Source: a candidate division WWE3 bacterium
Lineage (GTDB): Bacteria; Patescibacteriota; WWE3; UBA101185; UBA10185
Length of the DNA: 38,613 bases
Direction: 5' to 3'
NCBI GenBank assembly: GCA_945897985.1
Contig: CAMDGN010000005.1
Location: forward strand, 1 to 38,613
Shown: positions 26,446 to 36,546 of the stretch, piece after piece
Position numbering within the stretch: position 1 is the stretch's first letter
Layout: each line of letters opens with the position of its first letter
Translations under genes and position numbers: made by a program
Notes under the pieces: generated by a model
Databases searched by the model: none
What the model was told of the DNA's origin: nothing
Seen by the model: only the letters and a program-made list of their open reading frames with translations

Positions 26446-26456
26446 ATTTTAAAAGT

Positions 26457-26698
26457 CTAGTTGTTAGGTCGTGGATCATCAACTGAATGCCACCAATAAT
26501 CTACGCAGCGGGTAAAATAATATGTATATTTTTTACCTCTTCGTGCAAAAGACTTTAGCGCATTCTGCTTTTTGGTTCCGAATTTAGCTAATAATTCCTC
26601 GTAAGTTCCTTCGAACACGACTTCACGAACCCATACAGAATCCTCGACAGATTTGACGACTAAGCGGTACTTGCCGACATCGGGGGAAATTCTCATAT
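26457..26698 (-). CDS. Hypothetical small protein
   Basis: ORF with SD gagggag before the ATG (MRISPDVGKYRLVVKS...) near 26696, and 3' hairpin. Confidence 0.6.
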
Positions 26699-26750
26699 AC
26701 AACTCCCTCTGATTCTCGAGTAATGTTTTATATTTTACAATAAATTATGA

Positions 26751-27995
26751 TTATTTAACGAAAGTTAAAGCCACACCTTTTTTACCGATTCTTCCAGTTC
26801 TTCCGATTCTGTGAATGTAATCAGCATAAGTTGCAGGCTCATCGTAGTTAATAACGTGTGAGATGTTTGGAACGTCAATTCCTCTTGAAGCAACGTCTGT
26901 TGCAATCAAAATCTCAATTTCGCTTTTTTTAAAAGAACTTAAAATCCTCATTCTTTGACCAAGAGACTTATCTCCGTGGAGAGCATCGACTTTATGACCT
27001 TTGTTTTGTAAAGCAAGTGCAAGATCATCAGCTCCTCTTTTGGTTTTAGCGAATACAAGTACTTTATCAAACTCTAATCCGGCTAAAAGCTCGTGTAGTG
27101 TTTCTAACTTACCTTTTGAATTATTGATCTTAACAATGTTTTGTTCAACATTTTTAGCAGCAGACTGTTTTGCAATCTCGATTGTAACAGGATTTCTAAG
27201 TAAGTTTGATGCAACATCTCTAATTTTAGAGCTCATTGTAGCTGAGAAAAATAGTGATTGTCTTGTATCTTTAAGATTAGAAATGATTAATTTAATATCA
27301 TTAATGAATCCCATGTCTAACATTTGATCAACCTCGTCTAAAACGATAATGTCAAAATCAGCAAAGTTAATTTTTTTAGATTTGTAATGGTCGATAAGTC
27401 TTCCAGGTGTTGCAATAACAAGTTGAGGATTTCTGCTTAAAAGTCTGATTTGAGGTGCATAAGAAGCTCCTCCAATAACTAAAGCGTCTCTAACTGAAGT
27501 ACCTTCCGCGAAAATTTTGTATTCTCCTTGAATTTGATTAACTAATTCTCTTGTAGGAGCAATAATTAAACATCTCTTAGTAGTATCGCTCATAAGTAAA
27601 CTTAATACAGGAATCAAAAAGGCTCCTGTTTTACCAGATCCTGTAGAAGCAAGACCTAGTAAGTCTTTCTTATCTAGAATTGAAGGTATAGTTTGAGATT
27701 GAATTTTAGTAGGATTTTTATAATTTCTTGAAGTGATATTTCTAAGAATTCTAGGATGTAAGCCTAAATCAAAGAATGTAACGTTTGTATCGTAAATATC
27801 ATCTTGAGTAGTTTGTACAGGCTCAGCTTTAGAGATGTACATGTCATGCTTTAAGTTTTCAGTATTGTAAGGATTTGATCTTCTATTTCCTCCATCTTTA
27901 TTTCCAAATGAGGAGTTTCTATTTCCACCAAATCTTGAGCCACTATTATTAGAAGGTCTAAACCCCCTGTTTTTAAAGTTATTTTTTTTAAACAT
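26751..27995 (-). CDS. DEAD-box-family RNA helicase (motif II DEVD)
   Basis: ASTGSGKTGAF, APTRELVNQI, ATPGRLIDH, LDEVDQMLDMGF, FSATM, HRIGRTGRIG. Confidence 0.92.
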   Translation of the reverse strand: MFKKNNFKNRGFRPSNNSGSRFGGNRNSSFGNKDGGNRRSNPYNTENLKHDMYISKAEPVQTTQDDIYDTNVTFFDLGLHPRILRNITSRNYKNPTKIQSQTIPSILDKKDLLGLASTGSGKTGAFLIPVLSLLMSDTTKRCLIIAPTRELVNQIQGEYKIFAEGTSVRDALVIGGASYAPQIRLLSRNPQLVIATPGRLIDHYKSKKINFADFDIIVLDEVDQMLDMGFINDIKLIISNLKDTRQSLFFSATMSSKIRDVASNLLRNPVTIEIAKQSAAKNVEQNIVKINNSKGKLETLHELLAGLEFDKVLVFAKTKRGADDLALALQNKGHKVDALHGDKSLGQRMRILSSFKKSEIEILIATDVASRGIDVPNISHVINYDEPATYADYIHRIGRTGRIGKKGVALTFVK

Positions 27996-28092
27996 ATTTA
28001 TTTTCTATGGGATGGAGCAAAAAATGAGATGAGACAATTAAAATTCAAATCTTTCTTGATCTATCCGATCACAGGAGAAACTATATCATACA

Positions 28093-28133
28093 ATCTCAAA
28101 ATATCCTAATTTTATAGGATATTTTGAGATAAG
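28093..28133 (-). terminator. Hairpin downstream of the tRNA cluster
   Basis: atctcaaaatatccta...taggatattttgagat. Confidence 0.65.
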
Positions 28134-28150
28134 AGATAAATAATCCTTAA

Positions 28151-28226
28151 TGGTGGGGAGGGTGGGAGTTGAACCCACATCGCCGGTTTTTCAGACCGGT
28201 GCCTTGACCACCTTGGCTACCGCCCC
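28151..28226 (-). tRNA. tRNA-Phe(GAA)
   Basis: CCGGT-CTGAAAA-ACCGG anticodon arm, GTGGGTTCAACTCCCAC T-arm, encoded CCA; acceptor has one C-U mismatch. Confidence 0.85.
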
Positions 28227-28230
28227 ATTT

Positions 28231-28305
28231 TGGAGCGAGAAACGGGGTTCGAACCCGCGGCCTCCTCCTTGGCAAGGAGGCGCTCTACCACTGAGCTATT
28301 CTCGC
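28231..28305 (-). tRNA. tRNA-Gly(GCC)
   Basis: GCGAGAA acceptor, CCTCC-TTGCCAA-GGAGG anticodon arm, U73 and encoded CCA. Confidence 0.93.
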
Positions 28306-28352
28306 GATTACACAGGTATTATATCAAATATTTAGTTCAATTCTTCCTAATT

Positions 28353-28440
28353 TGGTGCGCAGAACAGGACTCGAACCTGCACGGGTTTAACCCCACAACG
28401 ACCTCAACGTTGCGCGTATACCAAATTCCGCCACCTGCGC
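28353..28440 (-). tRNA. tRNA-Leu(GAG)
   Basis: CAACG-TTGAGGT-CGTTG anticodon arm, long variable arm, encoded CCA. Confidence 0.92.
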
Positions 28441-28459
28441 ATAATTTAACATTATACAA

Positions 28460-29785
28460 CTATTTAGCTGGAGTTTTCTTTTTAGCCGCTATTATTCTCC
28501 TACAAAACTTAGGCCAATTTTTAAAAGGGACATCTGTTACAAGGGCTATTGCCTCATCTTGGGAAAACCCGCCTTCATTTAATAAAGTATTAAAAGAATC
28601 CACACCTGTTGAAACGCAAGATTCGTACTCGTCAATTGAAATTTTTTGAATATAGTCTTTCCAAACATCTGGAAAATCGGGATCTTTTAAGCCGCCGTAT
28701 CCTCCGTGTTTACTATAATATCCATTTTCAAAAAATATCTTACTTCGTGCCTTTTTCCCTCCCTTAACTTGCGCCAAAAGCTCATCTTTAACTCTTTCTA
28801 AAGACGAAAAATTAAGGTAATTTCGTAAATTCAGCTCGATTTGATAGGGAGTTGCTGAGGCATAATTTTCAGGGTAAATAATAGACGAACGATCGAAAAT
28901 ACGATTCTCAATTATCTCCTCAATCATACTATTTTTAACATGCTCCCTTTCATGCACCAGTATTCGTTCATGGAATAATTCAAATAAGCTTCTAAACGGA
29001 GGGGCCAACTCCTCCACACCTGCGTGATTAAAAGTTAAATAAACTTCTTCAGGCTTAGAATCTTCAGTAAGTCTAGTTAATCCAGTAGTTTTAAACCCAC
29101 CCAAGCTCATATTCGACCAAAAGTTTTTATCAGAACTTTGACCTTGAGTGTAAATTTGAGCGGCAGCAACATCATTTGCATCAATATCAAATGAAAAAGG
29201 TCCTAGTTTTACAGCAACTTTAGCATCTGTATCAAGGACAATTTTTGTTAAATGGGTAATCAGATCCCTATCGTCTTTAAATTTTTCTCGGAGTTTTTTC
29301 ATATTTTTGCGATTTTCTAAGAAACTATCTATTACTAAAGAAAATATGTTTTCTTGTTCAGAGCTAAAACCGTATTGAGTCTTAAATTTATTAAAAATAA
29401 ACATTAACTCATCTTTTGAAACATCCGGCTCAACATTAATCATTCTCTCCATAAAAGTTCTACAAATAGCTATTGCCTCCTGTTGTCTTAATAAAGATGA
29501 TTTGTATTCTTCAAGCGCTTGCTTTCTTGTGACTTTAGGACTGGATTTAACCTTTTCTAACTCAATTTTTGGGTCAAAAGAGTCATTGAGTGGAGGGTTG
29601 TCTAATAACTCCTGTTTGAAATCAATATTTAACAGTTTAGATAATTCCGATTTATTAATTTTTCCAAAATATTCTTTAACTTTAAGCGCCTTGTACTCCA
29701 CAAATGAAGAGATTTTCCCCTTTTCTCTTTCAGAGGGTTGGATGTATTCTGGATTATTAGAAATTGTAGACATTAATTTAACCAT
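28460..29785 (-). CDS. Hypothetical protein with HExxH motif (putative zinc metallopeptidase-like)
   Basis: LFELFHERILVHEREHVKNSMIEEIIENRIF contains HEREH; no signal peptide. Confidence 0.5.
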   Translation of the reverse strand: MVKLMSTISNNPEYIQPSEREKGKISSFVEYKALKVKEYFGKINKSELSKLLNIDFKQELLDNPPLNDSFDPKIELEKVKSSPKVTRKQALEEYKSSLLRQQEAIAICRTFMERMINVEPDVSKDELMFIFNKFKTQYGFSSEQENIFSLVIDSFLENRKNMKKLREKFKDDRDLITHLTKIVLDTDAKVAVKLGPFSFDIDANDVAAAQIYTQGQSSDKNFWSNMSLGGFKTTGLTRLTEDSKPEEVYLTFNHAGVEELAPPFRSLFELFHERILVHEREHVKNSMIEEIIENRIFDRSSIIYPENYASATPYQIELNLRNYLNFSSLERVKDELLAQVKGGKKARSKIFFENGYYSKHGGYGGLKDPDFPDVWKDYIQKISIDEYESCVSTGVDSFNTLLNEGGFSQDEAIALVTDVPFKNWPKFCRRIIAAKKKTPAK

Positions 29786-32220
29786 TTCATCTTATGCAAA
29801 ATTACTTTAACAACTTCTGAAAGAACAAAATACGAAAGAACCACATAAATAATTATCTTCAGGATATCCATATTTAACGGTGTAAATCCTAAAAATGTGT
29901 TGATTGAAGGATGGAAAACAGCTAAAACCGCCCCTATAGCAGTAATTACAGCAACAATGCTTAAAAATAAAGAAGGCCTTGAAGATCTTAAGAAAAAGCT
30001 TGGGGATCTTAATGAAAAAATGATAACAATTTCAGTTAAAACAGAAGTTAAAAACCATGCCGATTGAAGAATTGGCTCACCGAAAGTTCTAAAGTAGAAA
30101 AAAACTATAAAATCAAAAATGGTTGAGATTGCTCCCATAACCATTGTGATACTAATTAATCTCGTGAAATTTGATTTAGAAGGTCTTTTTAAATCAACTT
30201 GATCCACATTATCTGTTGAAACAGACATTAAAGGGACATCAGAGACGAAATTTAAAAGTAAAATTTGAATTGGTTTTAAAGGCAAGTAGCTCACAAAAAA
30301 AGTAGATGCTAACATAGCGAAGTAGTTTCCAAAGTTTGAAGAAATTGTAATCTTTATGTATTTAGTTACATTATAGAAAATCTTTCGACCCTCAAGAATT
30401 CCATCAACCAAAACATTTAAACTTTTTTTAGTTAGAATAATATCAGCGGAGGATTTGGCAATATCTGATGAGTTAGAAACAGCAATTCCGACATTTGCGA
30501 GTTTAAGTGCTGGAGCGTCATTAATACCGTCGCCTAAATAACCAACTTGATATTTAGTTTGAAGAGTTTTGATTATTTCATACTTCTCTTCGGGCGAAAC
30601 TCTACAAAACACTTTAGTGTTAAAAATAGCGTTTCGATAGTCCTCTCCCTTTAGTTTTGAAAGCTCGGTAGAGGAAATGACATCTTGAATTGAATTAGCT
30701 AAACCTAATTTCTCAGCTATGTAATAAGAAACCTCTTTACTATCCCCAGTCAAAATTTTTACTGCAATGTTTAAATTCTCAGCCTTTGCAAGAGCTTCAA
30801 CGGCCGAAAATCTTAGCGGGTCTTCAAAAGCTACAGCTCCGCAAAGCGTTAAATCTTGTTCATCTGACTCATCAAAGATGTCTTTTTTAATCTTGCTATA
30901 CCCGATAAGTAAAACTCTATTTCCCCTGCTACTTTGATCTTTATTAAAAGCAATTAATTCTTTTCTGTCTTTTTCAGTAATATGGTCAAATTTCGAAACA
31001 ATCTCAAACGCACCTTTAACAATCAAAATATTCTCATCTTTAAATTTAATTAATTTGGAGGATCTTCTTCTTAGGGGATCAAAAGGTATTTCCGATAGCT
31101 CCTTATATTTGTATTTGTAGTCACAAAAGGAAAGGATGGCCTCATCAAACGTATCCAAATTCCCCTTTTGAGAAACTGAGAAGTAAGCTAGTTTTAAAAC
31201 ATCTTCATCGCAAAATGAAACATGACCGGATACTTTCATTTTATTCTCAGTTAAAGTTCCCGTTTTATCAGTGCACAAAACTTCAATCCCGCCTAAATCC
31301 TCAATGGAGGTGAGTCTTTTCACCAAAACCTTATTTCGATAGAGCTTTAAGGCCCCATTTGAAAGCGAAAAAGTGATGACTAAAGGCAATGCTTCAGGAA
31401 TTACTGTTACAGCAAGAGCTACAGAAAATAGTAAAAATTTAGGTAAGGTATCAAAGTTATAAAAATAATTAAAGAGCACAGCTCCGGTTAGAGTAATGGA
31501 AACAAGTTTTAAGATAAAATCACTTAACTTCTTGGATTCTTTTTCGTAAATACTCTCCCCAACAGTAGATGTAGAAAGTTTGGAAATATTTCCAATTCTA
31601 GATGAAGGTCCGGTATAAACCACAATAGCGGTTCCATAACCTTTGATTACAGAAGTCCCAGAAATTAAAAATGGATCTGAGTCTTTAGTTTGATGGATTG
31701 ATTTATAAGCGGGTTTGGATTCCCCGCTAATAACAGACTCATTTAGATATAAATCATTTGATTCAACTAACTTTAAATCTGCAGGAATAATATCCCCAGC
31801 TTTAAATTCAACTAAGTCACCCGGAACCAATTCCTCATGATCAATCGAGTACTTAACTCCGCCCCTAATAACACAAGTTTTGTAGGCCGAGTATTTTTCT
31901 AATAACTTTGCAGTTTTATCAGATTTATATTCTTGGTAGAAACCTAAAGTTACATCAAGAACTACAAAGAAAAGTATAAAAAGAGCGTCAATATATTCTT
32001 TTAGAACAAGGGAGAAAAGGGCTGAAAAAATTAATAAAAAAACAAAAACATTAAATTGAGAAAGAAATAGTCTAAAAACGGAGCTCTCTTCTTTATGAAT
32101 TCTATTAAAACCAAATTTCTTATGATTTATGGCAACTTGCTCTAAAGTTAAACCTTTTTTTAAATCACTAGAGAATTCATTAGCTAAATTTTCAACCTTA
32201 TAATTAAGTAAATTCAACAT
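29773..32220 (-). CDS. Cation-translocating P-type ATPase
   Basis: VSGES, PEALPLVITFSL, CTDKTGTLTENKM, KILTGDS, GDGINDAPAL. Confidence 0.93.
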   Translation of the reverse strand: MLNLLNYKVENLANEFSSDLKKGLTLEQVAINHKKFGFNRIHKEESSVFRLFLSQFNVFVFLLIFSALFSLVLKEYIDALFILFFVVLDVTLGFYQEYKSDKTAKLLEKYSAYKTCVIRGGVKYSIDHEELVPGDLVEFKAGDIIPADLKLVESNDLYLNESVISGESKPAYKSIHQTKDSDPFLISGTSVIKGYGTAIVVYTGPSSRIGNISKLSTSTVGESIYEKESKKLSDFILKLVSITLTGAVLFNYFYNFDTLPKFLLFSVALAVTVIPEALPLVITFSLSNGALKLYRNKVLVKRLTSIEDLGGIEVLCTDKTGTLTENKMKVSGHVSFCDEDVLKLAYFSVSQKGNLDTFDEAILSFCDYKYKYKELSEIPFDPLRRRSSKLIKFKDENILIVKGAFEIVSKFDHITEKDRKELIAFNKDQSSRGNRVLLIGYSKIKKDIFDESDEQDLTLCGAVAFEDPLRFSAVEALAKAENLNIAVKILTGDSKEVSYYIAEKLGLANSIQDVISSTELSKLKGEDYRNAIFNTKVFCRVSPEEKYEIIKTLQTKYQVGYLGDGINDAPALKLANVGIAVSNSSDIAKSSADIILTKKSLNVLVDGILEGRKIFYNVTKYIKITISSNFGNYFAMLASTFFVSYLPLKPIQILLLNFVSDVPLMSVSTDNVDQVDLKRPSKSNFTRLISITMVMGAISTIFDFIVFFYFRTFGEPILQSAWFLTSVLTEIVIIFSLRSPSFFLRSSRPSLFLSIVAVITAIGAVLAVFHPSINTFLGFTPLNMDILKIIIYVVLSYFVLSEVVKVILHKMKWLN

Positions 32221-32259
32221 AACTATAATTTATTATATAGATAAAGTATAATTTTTAAT

Positions 32260-32901
32260 ATGATAGATTTCGACCTTTTAACAGAAATATCAAAGAATGT
32301 TCATAAACATTTGGGATCAAAGTCATTCCTTCAAGTAAATTCAACTGAGCTTGATTTGTTAAATCTTTTAAAAGAAACCGATCTTAAAATTAAAAATACA
32401 GAAGGATTCTATAATCTACTAGAGCAAAAAAGAATTTCAGATCTTAAATTTGCTTCATTTGATGCGGATCAAAAGAGAAGAGTACATTTTATAATTCACG
32501 CTCTTAATATGCTTGAAGAATCAATTAAAATTACTAAAGAAGATAGAAGTTTCAATAGTAACAAAAGAATGGTTCTTTACCTTAATTACCTTAGAACAGT
32601 TAAAATTCTTTCCAATTTTATGACTAAAGACGTAAAGAAAGAAACACTTCTGCTAATAAATCTAGCTATAGATTCCCTCTCTACTGACATTGTATTTTTA
32701 AAATCTTGGTTCTTACTTTTCAAAACACAAATATTAATTGATTTAGGTTATTTTACTGAAGCCACAGTTCTTCTTAACCTTGCTAAAAAAATGTATTTTG
32801 AAAATTACAGCGATTTTTTCTTCACCCTGCAATCTGACTACGGTAAGAATTACTGGGATGAAGTTTCGTTAAAGTTACAGCATGATTTGGAAAATAAGTA
32901 A
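32260..32901 (+). CDS. Hypothetical helical protein
   Basis: ORF with TATAAT 7 nt before ATG; helix-rich. Confidence 0.55.
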   Translation: MIDFDLLTEISKNVHKHLGSKSFLQVNSTELDLLNLLKETDLKIKNTEGFYNLLEQKRISDLKFASFDADQKRRVHFIIHALNMLEESIKITKEDRSFNSNKRMVLYLNYLRTVKILSNFMTKDVKKETLLLINLAIDSLSTDIVFLKSWFLLFKTQILIDLGYFTEATVLLNLAKKMYFENYSDFFFTLQSDYGKNYWDEVSLKLQHDLENK

Positions 32902-34042
32902 AACCCAAGCGCTTATAGCGTTACTTGTTATAGCTAGCCTTTATTTCAGAATTATTGAAATCAACAGGCCTCTGTGGTCCGATGAACTTATAACAACAAG
33001 AACCACCGATATAAATCCCCTACTTAACCCGCTTTACAATGGAATCTCAACCAACCTACCTCTGTTCTACTATTTAGTAAAAATTTTTGAAATTATAACT
33101 TTGGATGGAATTAATCTAAGATACTTAAACGTGTTAATTTATGTTATTACAATTTTATTTGTCTATAAAAAATATGAATACCTATCTCAAACCACTAAGT
33201 CGGTTTTACTTCTTTTTCTAGCCCTATCCCCGCTTCAAATTTATTACTCGATTGAATTAAGAACTTATGCCTTAGCTCAATTACTATTAATTATAAATTT
33301 CTACTACTTCCAAAAGAAAGATTTAAATATCTGGTTTTGGTTAACGGCCTACTTACTAACACTAACCCACTACTCTTGTTATGTGTACTTACTTGGAATT
33401 TTTATCTTCTATTTAATCACTAATAAATCAAATTGGAATTATATTTACAAATTTGTATTTCTTGGATTTTTTGGCCTAAGCCTTACTTATTTAATTTCTA
33501 AAAACCAAGGCTTCGCTGATTCTACAAGTACCAGCGTGTTAAGTAATAATTTTTCTAGATTTACATTAAATAATTTCATCGAAAACCTTCTAAGACTAAG
33601 GGAGGTTATCTCGGTATACTTTAATTTCGGTTTGCACTACTACCGTGTCGAAAATGAATTTCTATCATTAATTAAAAAACTAACTCAAATACTTACTAGC
33701 TTTTATATCGTATACATTTTTTACAATTATCGAAAAAATAAAGAAAAAATATTTAATGTGCTACTTATTGCCCTACTTATGAATTTGGCAATTTTATTAG
33801 ATCTAGCTGGAATTATGCCTTTTGGAGGAAGATATGTTTTCCCTTTTCACTTCTTCTTTTTAATACTTCTAGGTTATTGTTTTGAAGTCTTTGAAAAAAT
33901 CAGCAAATATTTAAGCTACACACTTATAACAATATTTCTACTTAGTTATCTATCCTATGATTACTGTCTTTCTGTAAGTTTAGATATTTTTAGAGGGAAC
34001 AATGATCCACAAGGATCTCTATATAAATCGTGTTTAAAATAA
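32882..34042 (+). CDS. GT-C type multi-TM glycosyltransferase-like protein
   Basis: RPLWSDELITTRTT (GT39-like first loop), YYSIELRTYAL, many TM helices; overlaps the previous ORF by 20 nt. Confidence 0.65.
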   Translation: MIWKISKTQALIALLVIASLYFRIIEINRPLWSDELITTRTTDINPLLNPLYNGISTNLPLFYYLVKIFEIITLDGINLRYLNVLIYVITILFVYKKYEYLSQTTKSVLLLFLALSPLQIYYSIELRTYALAQLLLIINFYYFQKKDLNIWFWLTAYLLTLTHYSCYVYLLGIFIFYLITNKSNWNYIYKFVFLGFFGLSLTYLISKNQGFADSTSTSVLSNNFSRFTLNNFIENLLRLREVISVYFNFGLHYYRVENEFLSLIKKLTQILTSFYIVYIFYNYRKNKEKIFNVLLIALLMNLAILLDLAGIMPFGGRYVFPFHFFFLILLGYCFEVFEKISKYLSYTLITIFLLSYLSYDYCLSVSLDIFRGNNDPQGSLYKSCLK

Positions 34043-34046
34043 TTAT

Positions 34047-34121
34047 TGGTGAGGGCGGTGAGATTCGAACTCACGACAAACTGGTTAAGAGCCAGCTACT
34101 CTGCCACTGAGCTACGCCCCC
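34047..34121 (-). tRNA. tRNA-Lys(CTT)
   Basis: GGGGGCG acceptor, CTCTTAA anticodon loop, GTGAGTTCGAATCTCAC T-arm, encoded CCA. Confidence 0.9.
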
Positions 34122-35260
34122 TTATCGAATAAGCTATTATATCTCAATTTAGCCCCAATTTTAACTAAAACGTAAGCTGCAACCATCGTTACACCCATGT
34201 ACCAAATTGAAACACTGATATCCTGAGATTGTAAGGATAAACCTAAGAATAGGGCAAGAATCACATAGGGAAATTTATAAATAAAACTAAAGAATGAAAT
34301 AACCCCAGCTCGTTCCCCATCTGAGACTTTATTATTAATATATTTGAGAAAAAGCTGGTTTGAAAATATCACTAAAAACGAAAATACGAAAAATGTAACT
34401 ATTTCTAGTTGATTCCAAAAATAGGAAACTAAAAACAGGGCACAAAGACTAAGGTAGCCAAATCGAAGGGTTTTAAGTAAATCCCAATTTTTAGCTATAA
34501 GGTAATTAGAAAACCCCATCCCAAGTAAGCTACCCAAAATAATATAAATATAATTATTGGAAACATCAGAAAACTTGTCTAGAAGTACTAGCTTTAGAAA
34601 ACCGTAATCAAAAGCAAAACACACTGAAAGAAAAAAAAGTAAGTAGCTAATTGTTTTAAAATTTAGCGAATTAAGTAAGCTTAGATACCCTTTTTTGGCA
34701 TCTTCCGAAGAAGCAACTTTAGGTATATTTATAATAAGTACCGAAAACAAAAAGGCAAATAGATAATTAGCCGTCCACATAATATTAGGCAAATTATTAT
34801 TTATATTATAAAAGTATCCGCCAATCAAAAGCGAAATCAAATAAGAAAAAGTTGAGATCGAGGAAGCTTTAATTAAAACTTTATCATAGTCTTCCTTGGC
34901 TTGAACTGAAGCCTCATACCCAAAAGACTCAATAGTTCCTGAAAATAAAGCAACTCCCAATTGAAATATAATAAAACCAAGTCCGATTTGAAATCCGGTT
35001 GTAGCTAATGTAATAATTAAAGATCCTGCAAATTGAAATGCTTGGGATAGGGTTAAGGTTAGTTTACGTCCTAATTTATCCGAAATAATACCTGATGGAA
35101 ATTCAAACATAATACCTATAAAAAAAGCTAGGGAGTCTATTATTCCAACATCCTTTATCGTCATGAATTTTAACCAATAGAAAAGCCAGCTTGAAGTGAT
35201 AAACCAGAGATTATTGAATGAGGTTATAAAGTAATAAAGTTTTAAATTTGTAATTTTCAT
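34112..35260 (-). CDS. MFS transporter
   Basis: 12-TM profile, FEFPSGIISDKLGRKLTLTLSQ signature. Confidence 0.88.
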   Translation of the reverse strand: MKITNLKLYYFITSFNNLWFITSSWLFYWLKFMTIKDVGIIDSLAFFIGIMFEFPSGIISDKLGRKLTLTLSQAFQFAGSLIITLATTGFQIGLGFIIFQLGVALFSGTIESFGYEASVQAKEDYDKVLIKASSISTFSYLISLLIGGYFYNINNNLPNIMWTANYLFAFLFSVLIINIPKVASSEDAKKGYLSLLNSLNFKTISYLLFFLSVCFAFDYGFLKLVLLDKFSDVSNNYIYIILGSLLGMGFSNYLIAKNWDLLKTLRFGYLSLCALFLVSYFWNQLEIVTFFVFSFLVIFSNQLFLKYINNKVSDGERAGVISFFSFIYKFPYVILALFLGLSLQSQDISVSIWYMGVTMVAAYVLVKIGAKLRYNSLFDKGA

Positions 35261-35336
35261 GGCGCCTCTAGAGAGATTCGAACTCCCGACCCCTTCGTCC
35301 GAAGCGAAGTGCTCTAATCCGCTGAGCTATAGAGGC
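35260..35336 (-). tRNA. tRNA-Arg(TCG)
   Basis: GCCTCTA acceptor, CTTCG-CTTCGGA-CGAAG anticodon arm, GGGAGTTCGAATCTCTC T-arm, G73-CCA. Confidence 0.92.
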
Positions 35337-35361
35337 AATAATTTATCAGATAATTATACTA

Positions 35362-36546
35362 TTATTCGTATCTTAATGCTTCTATCGGGTCTTTTTTAGC
35401 AGCTTTTAGGGCTGGGTAGGTTCCAAATAATATACCGACACAAGCTGAAAACAGAAAGGCTAATAAAACTGACCATAGGGGAACGGTTGCATCAAAGTTT
35501 GCGTAGGTTCTAATTAAAAAGGCAACCAAGATTCCAAGTCCGATTCCAATTGAGCCGCCTAAAACTGAAAGGGCTGTTGCTTCAATCAAAAATTGAATTG
35601 CAATGTTGTTTGGTGTCGCACCCACGGCTTTTCTAAGTCCAATTTCCCTAGTTCTTTCAGTAACTGTAACCAACATGATATTCATAATTCCAATTCCTCC
35701 TACCAAAAGTGAGATTGCCGCAATAGCCCCAATTCCTAAAGTTACAGTTGATAGGATGCTTGAAAAAGAATTAAGCAAATCTTTTTGAGATAGAACTGTA
35801 AATTCATCTTTATCTAAATCTCTATAAAGCGCGATTTCAATTCTCTTCATTGCAGAATCAACATTTTCAGAATCTAAAGCTTTCATGACAATACTTGAAT
35901 AATTTTTAATATTAAAAATTGATTTTGCTGTTGTATAAGGAATATATGCTCTATTATCAATAGAGCCTCCTTTTTCAGCAGCAACTCCAATAATTAAGAA
36001 AGTTTTATCCCCAATTTTAATATTTTTTCCAACCGGATCTTGATTAGAAAATAATTCATTCAAAATATTTGAGCCCAAAACAACTACTCTGCTATTTGAG
36101 GTTATATCAGCTCTAGTAAAGAACCTCCCACTATCTAATGTAAGGTTATAAGTTGAAAATCCATCCTCATCAAACGCGTTTACCACAGTGTAATAATTTT
36201 TGTTTTTATAAGATAATGTTTTTCCAATCTCAATATAGGGCGTAATCCCTGTAACAAAATCAGAAGAATAAGTTTCGATGAGTTTTACGTGTTTATCGTC
36301 AAGCTTATTTGAAGAAAAATTAGCACCTGGGTCACCTCTGAGATTTCTTTTTCCTGGGCTGACAAATAAAAGATTAGAACCTAGTGAGCTAAACTGTTTG
36401 GTTACATAATTTTGAATACCTTCACCAACTCCGATTAGGGTTATCACAGCGAAAACACCGATAATAATTCCGAGCATGGTTAAGAAAGTCCTAGTTTTAT
36501 TGGATAGCAGAGACCGGATTGCGCTTAGATATAATTCGTAAATCAT
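35362..36546 (-). CDS. MacB/FtsX-like ABC transporter permease
   Basis: MIYELYLSAIRSLLSNKTRTFLTMLGIIIGV; ERTREIGLRKAVGAT; PALKAAKKDPIEALRYE. Confidence 0.93.
   Translation of the reverse strand: MIYELYLSAIRSLLSNKTRTFLTMLGIIIGVFAVITLIGVGEGIQNYVTKQFSSLGSNLLFVSPGKRNLRGDPGANFSSNKLDDKHVKLIETYSSDFVTGITPYIEIGKTLSYKNKNYYTVVNAFDEDGFSTYNLTLDSGRFFTRADITSNSRVVVLGSNILNELFSNQDPVGKNIKIGDKTFLIIGVAAEKGGSIDNRAYIPYTTAKSIFNIKNYSSIVMKALDSENVDSAMKRIEIALYRDLDKDEFTVLSQKDLLNSFSSILSTVTLGIGAIAAISLLVGGIGIMNIMLVTVTERTREIGLRKAVGATPNNIAIQFLIEATALSVLGGSIGIGLGILVAFLIRTYANFDATVPLWSVLLAFLFSACVGILFGTYPALKAAKKDPIEALRYE

Noticed and set aside
28150-28649. ORFs 28150-28335 and 28230-28649 ([22 protein letters not shown]..., [14 protein letters not shown]...)
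   Set aside because: Translations of antisense tRNA-Phe, Gly and Leu; a classic mis-annotation.
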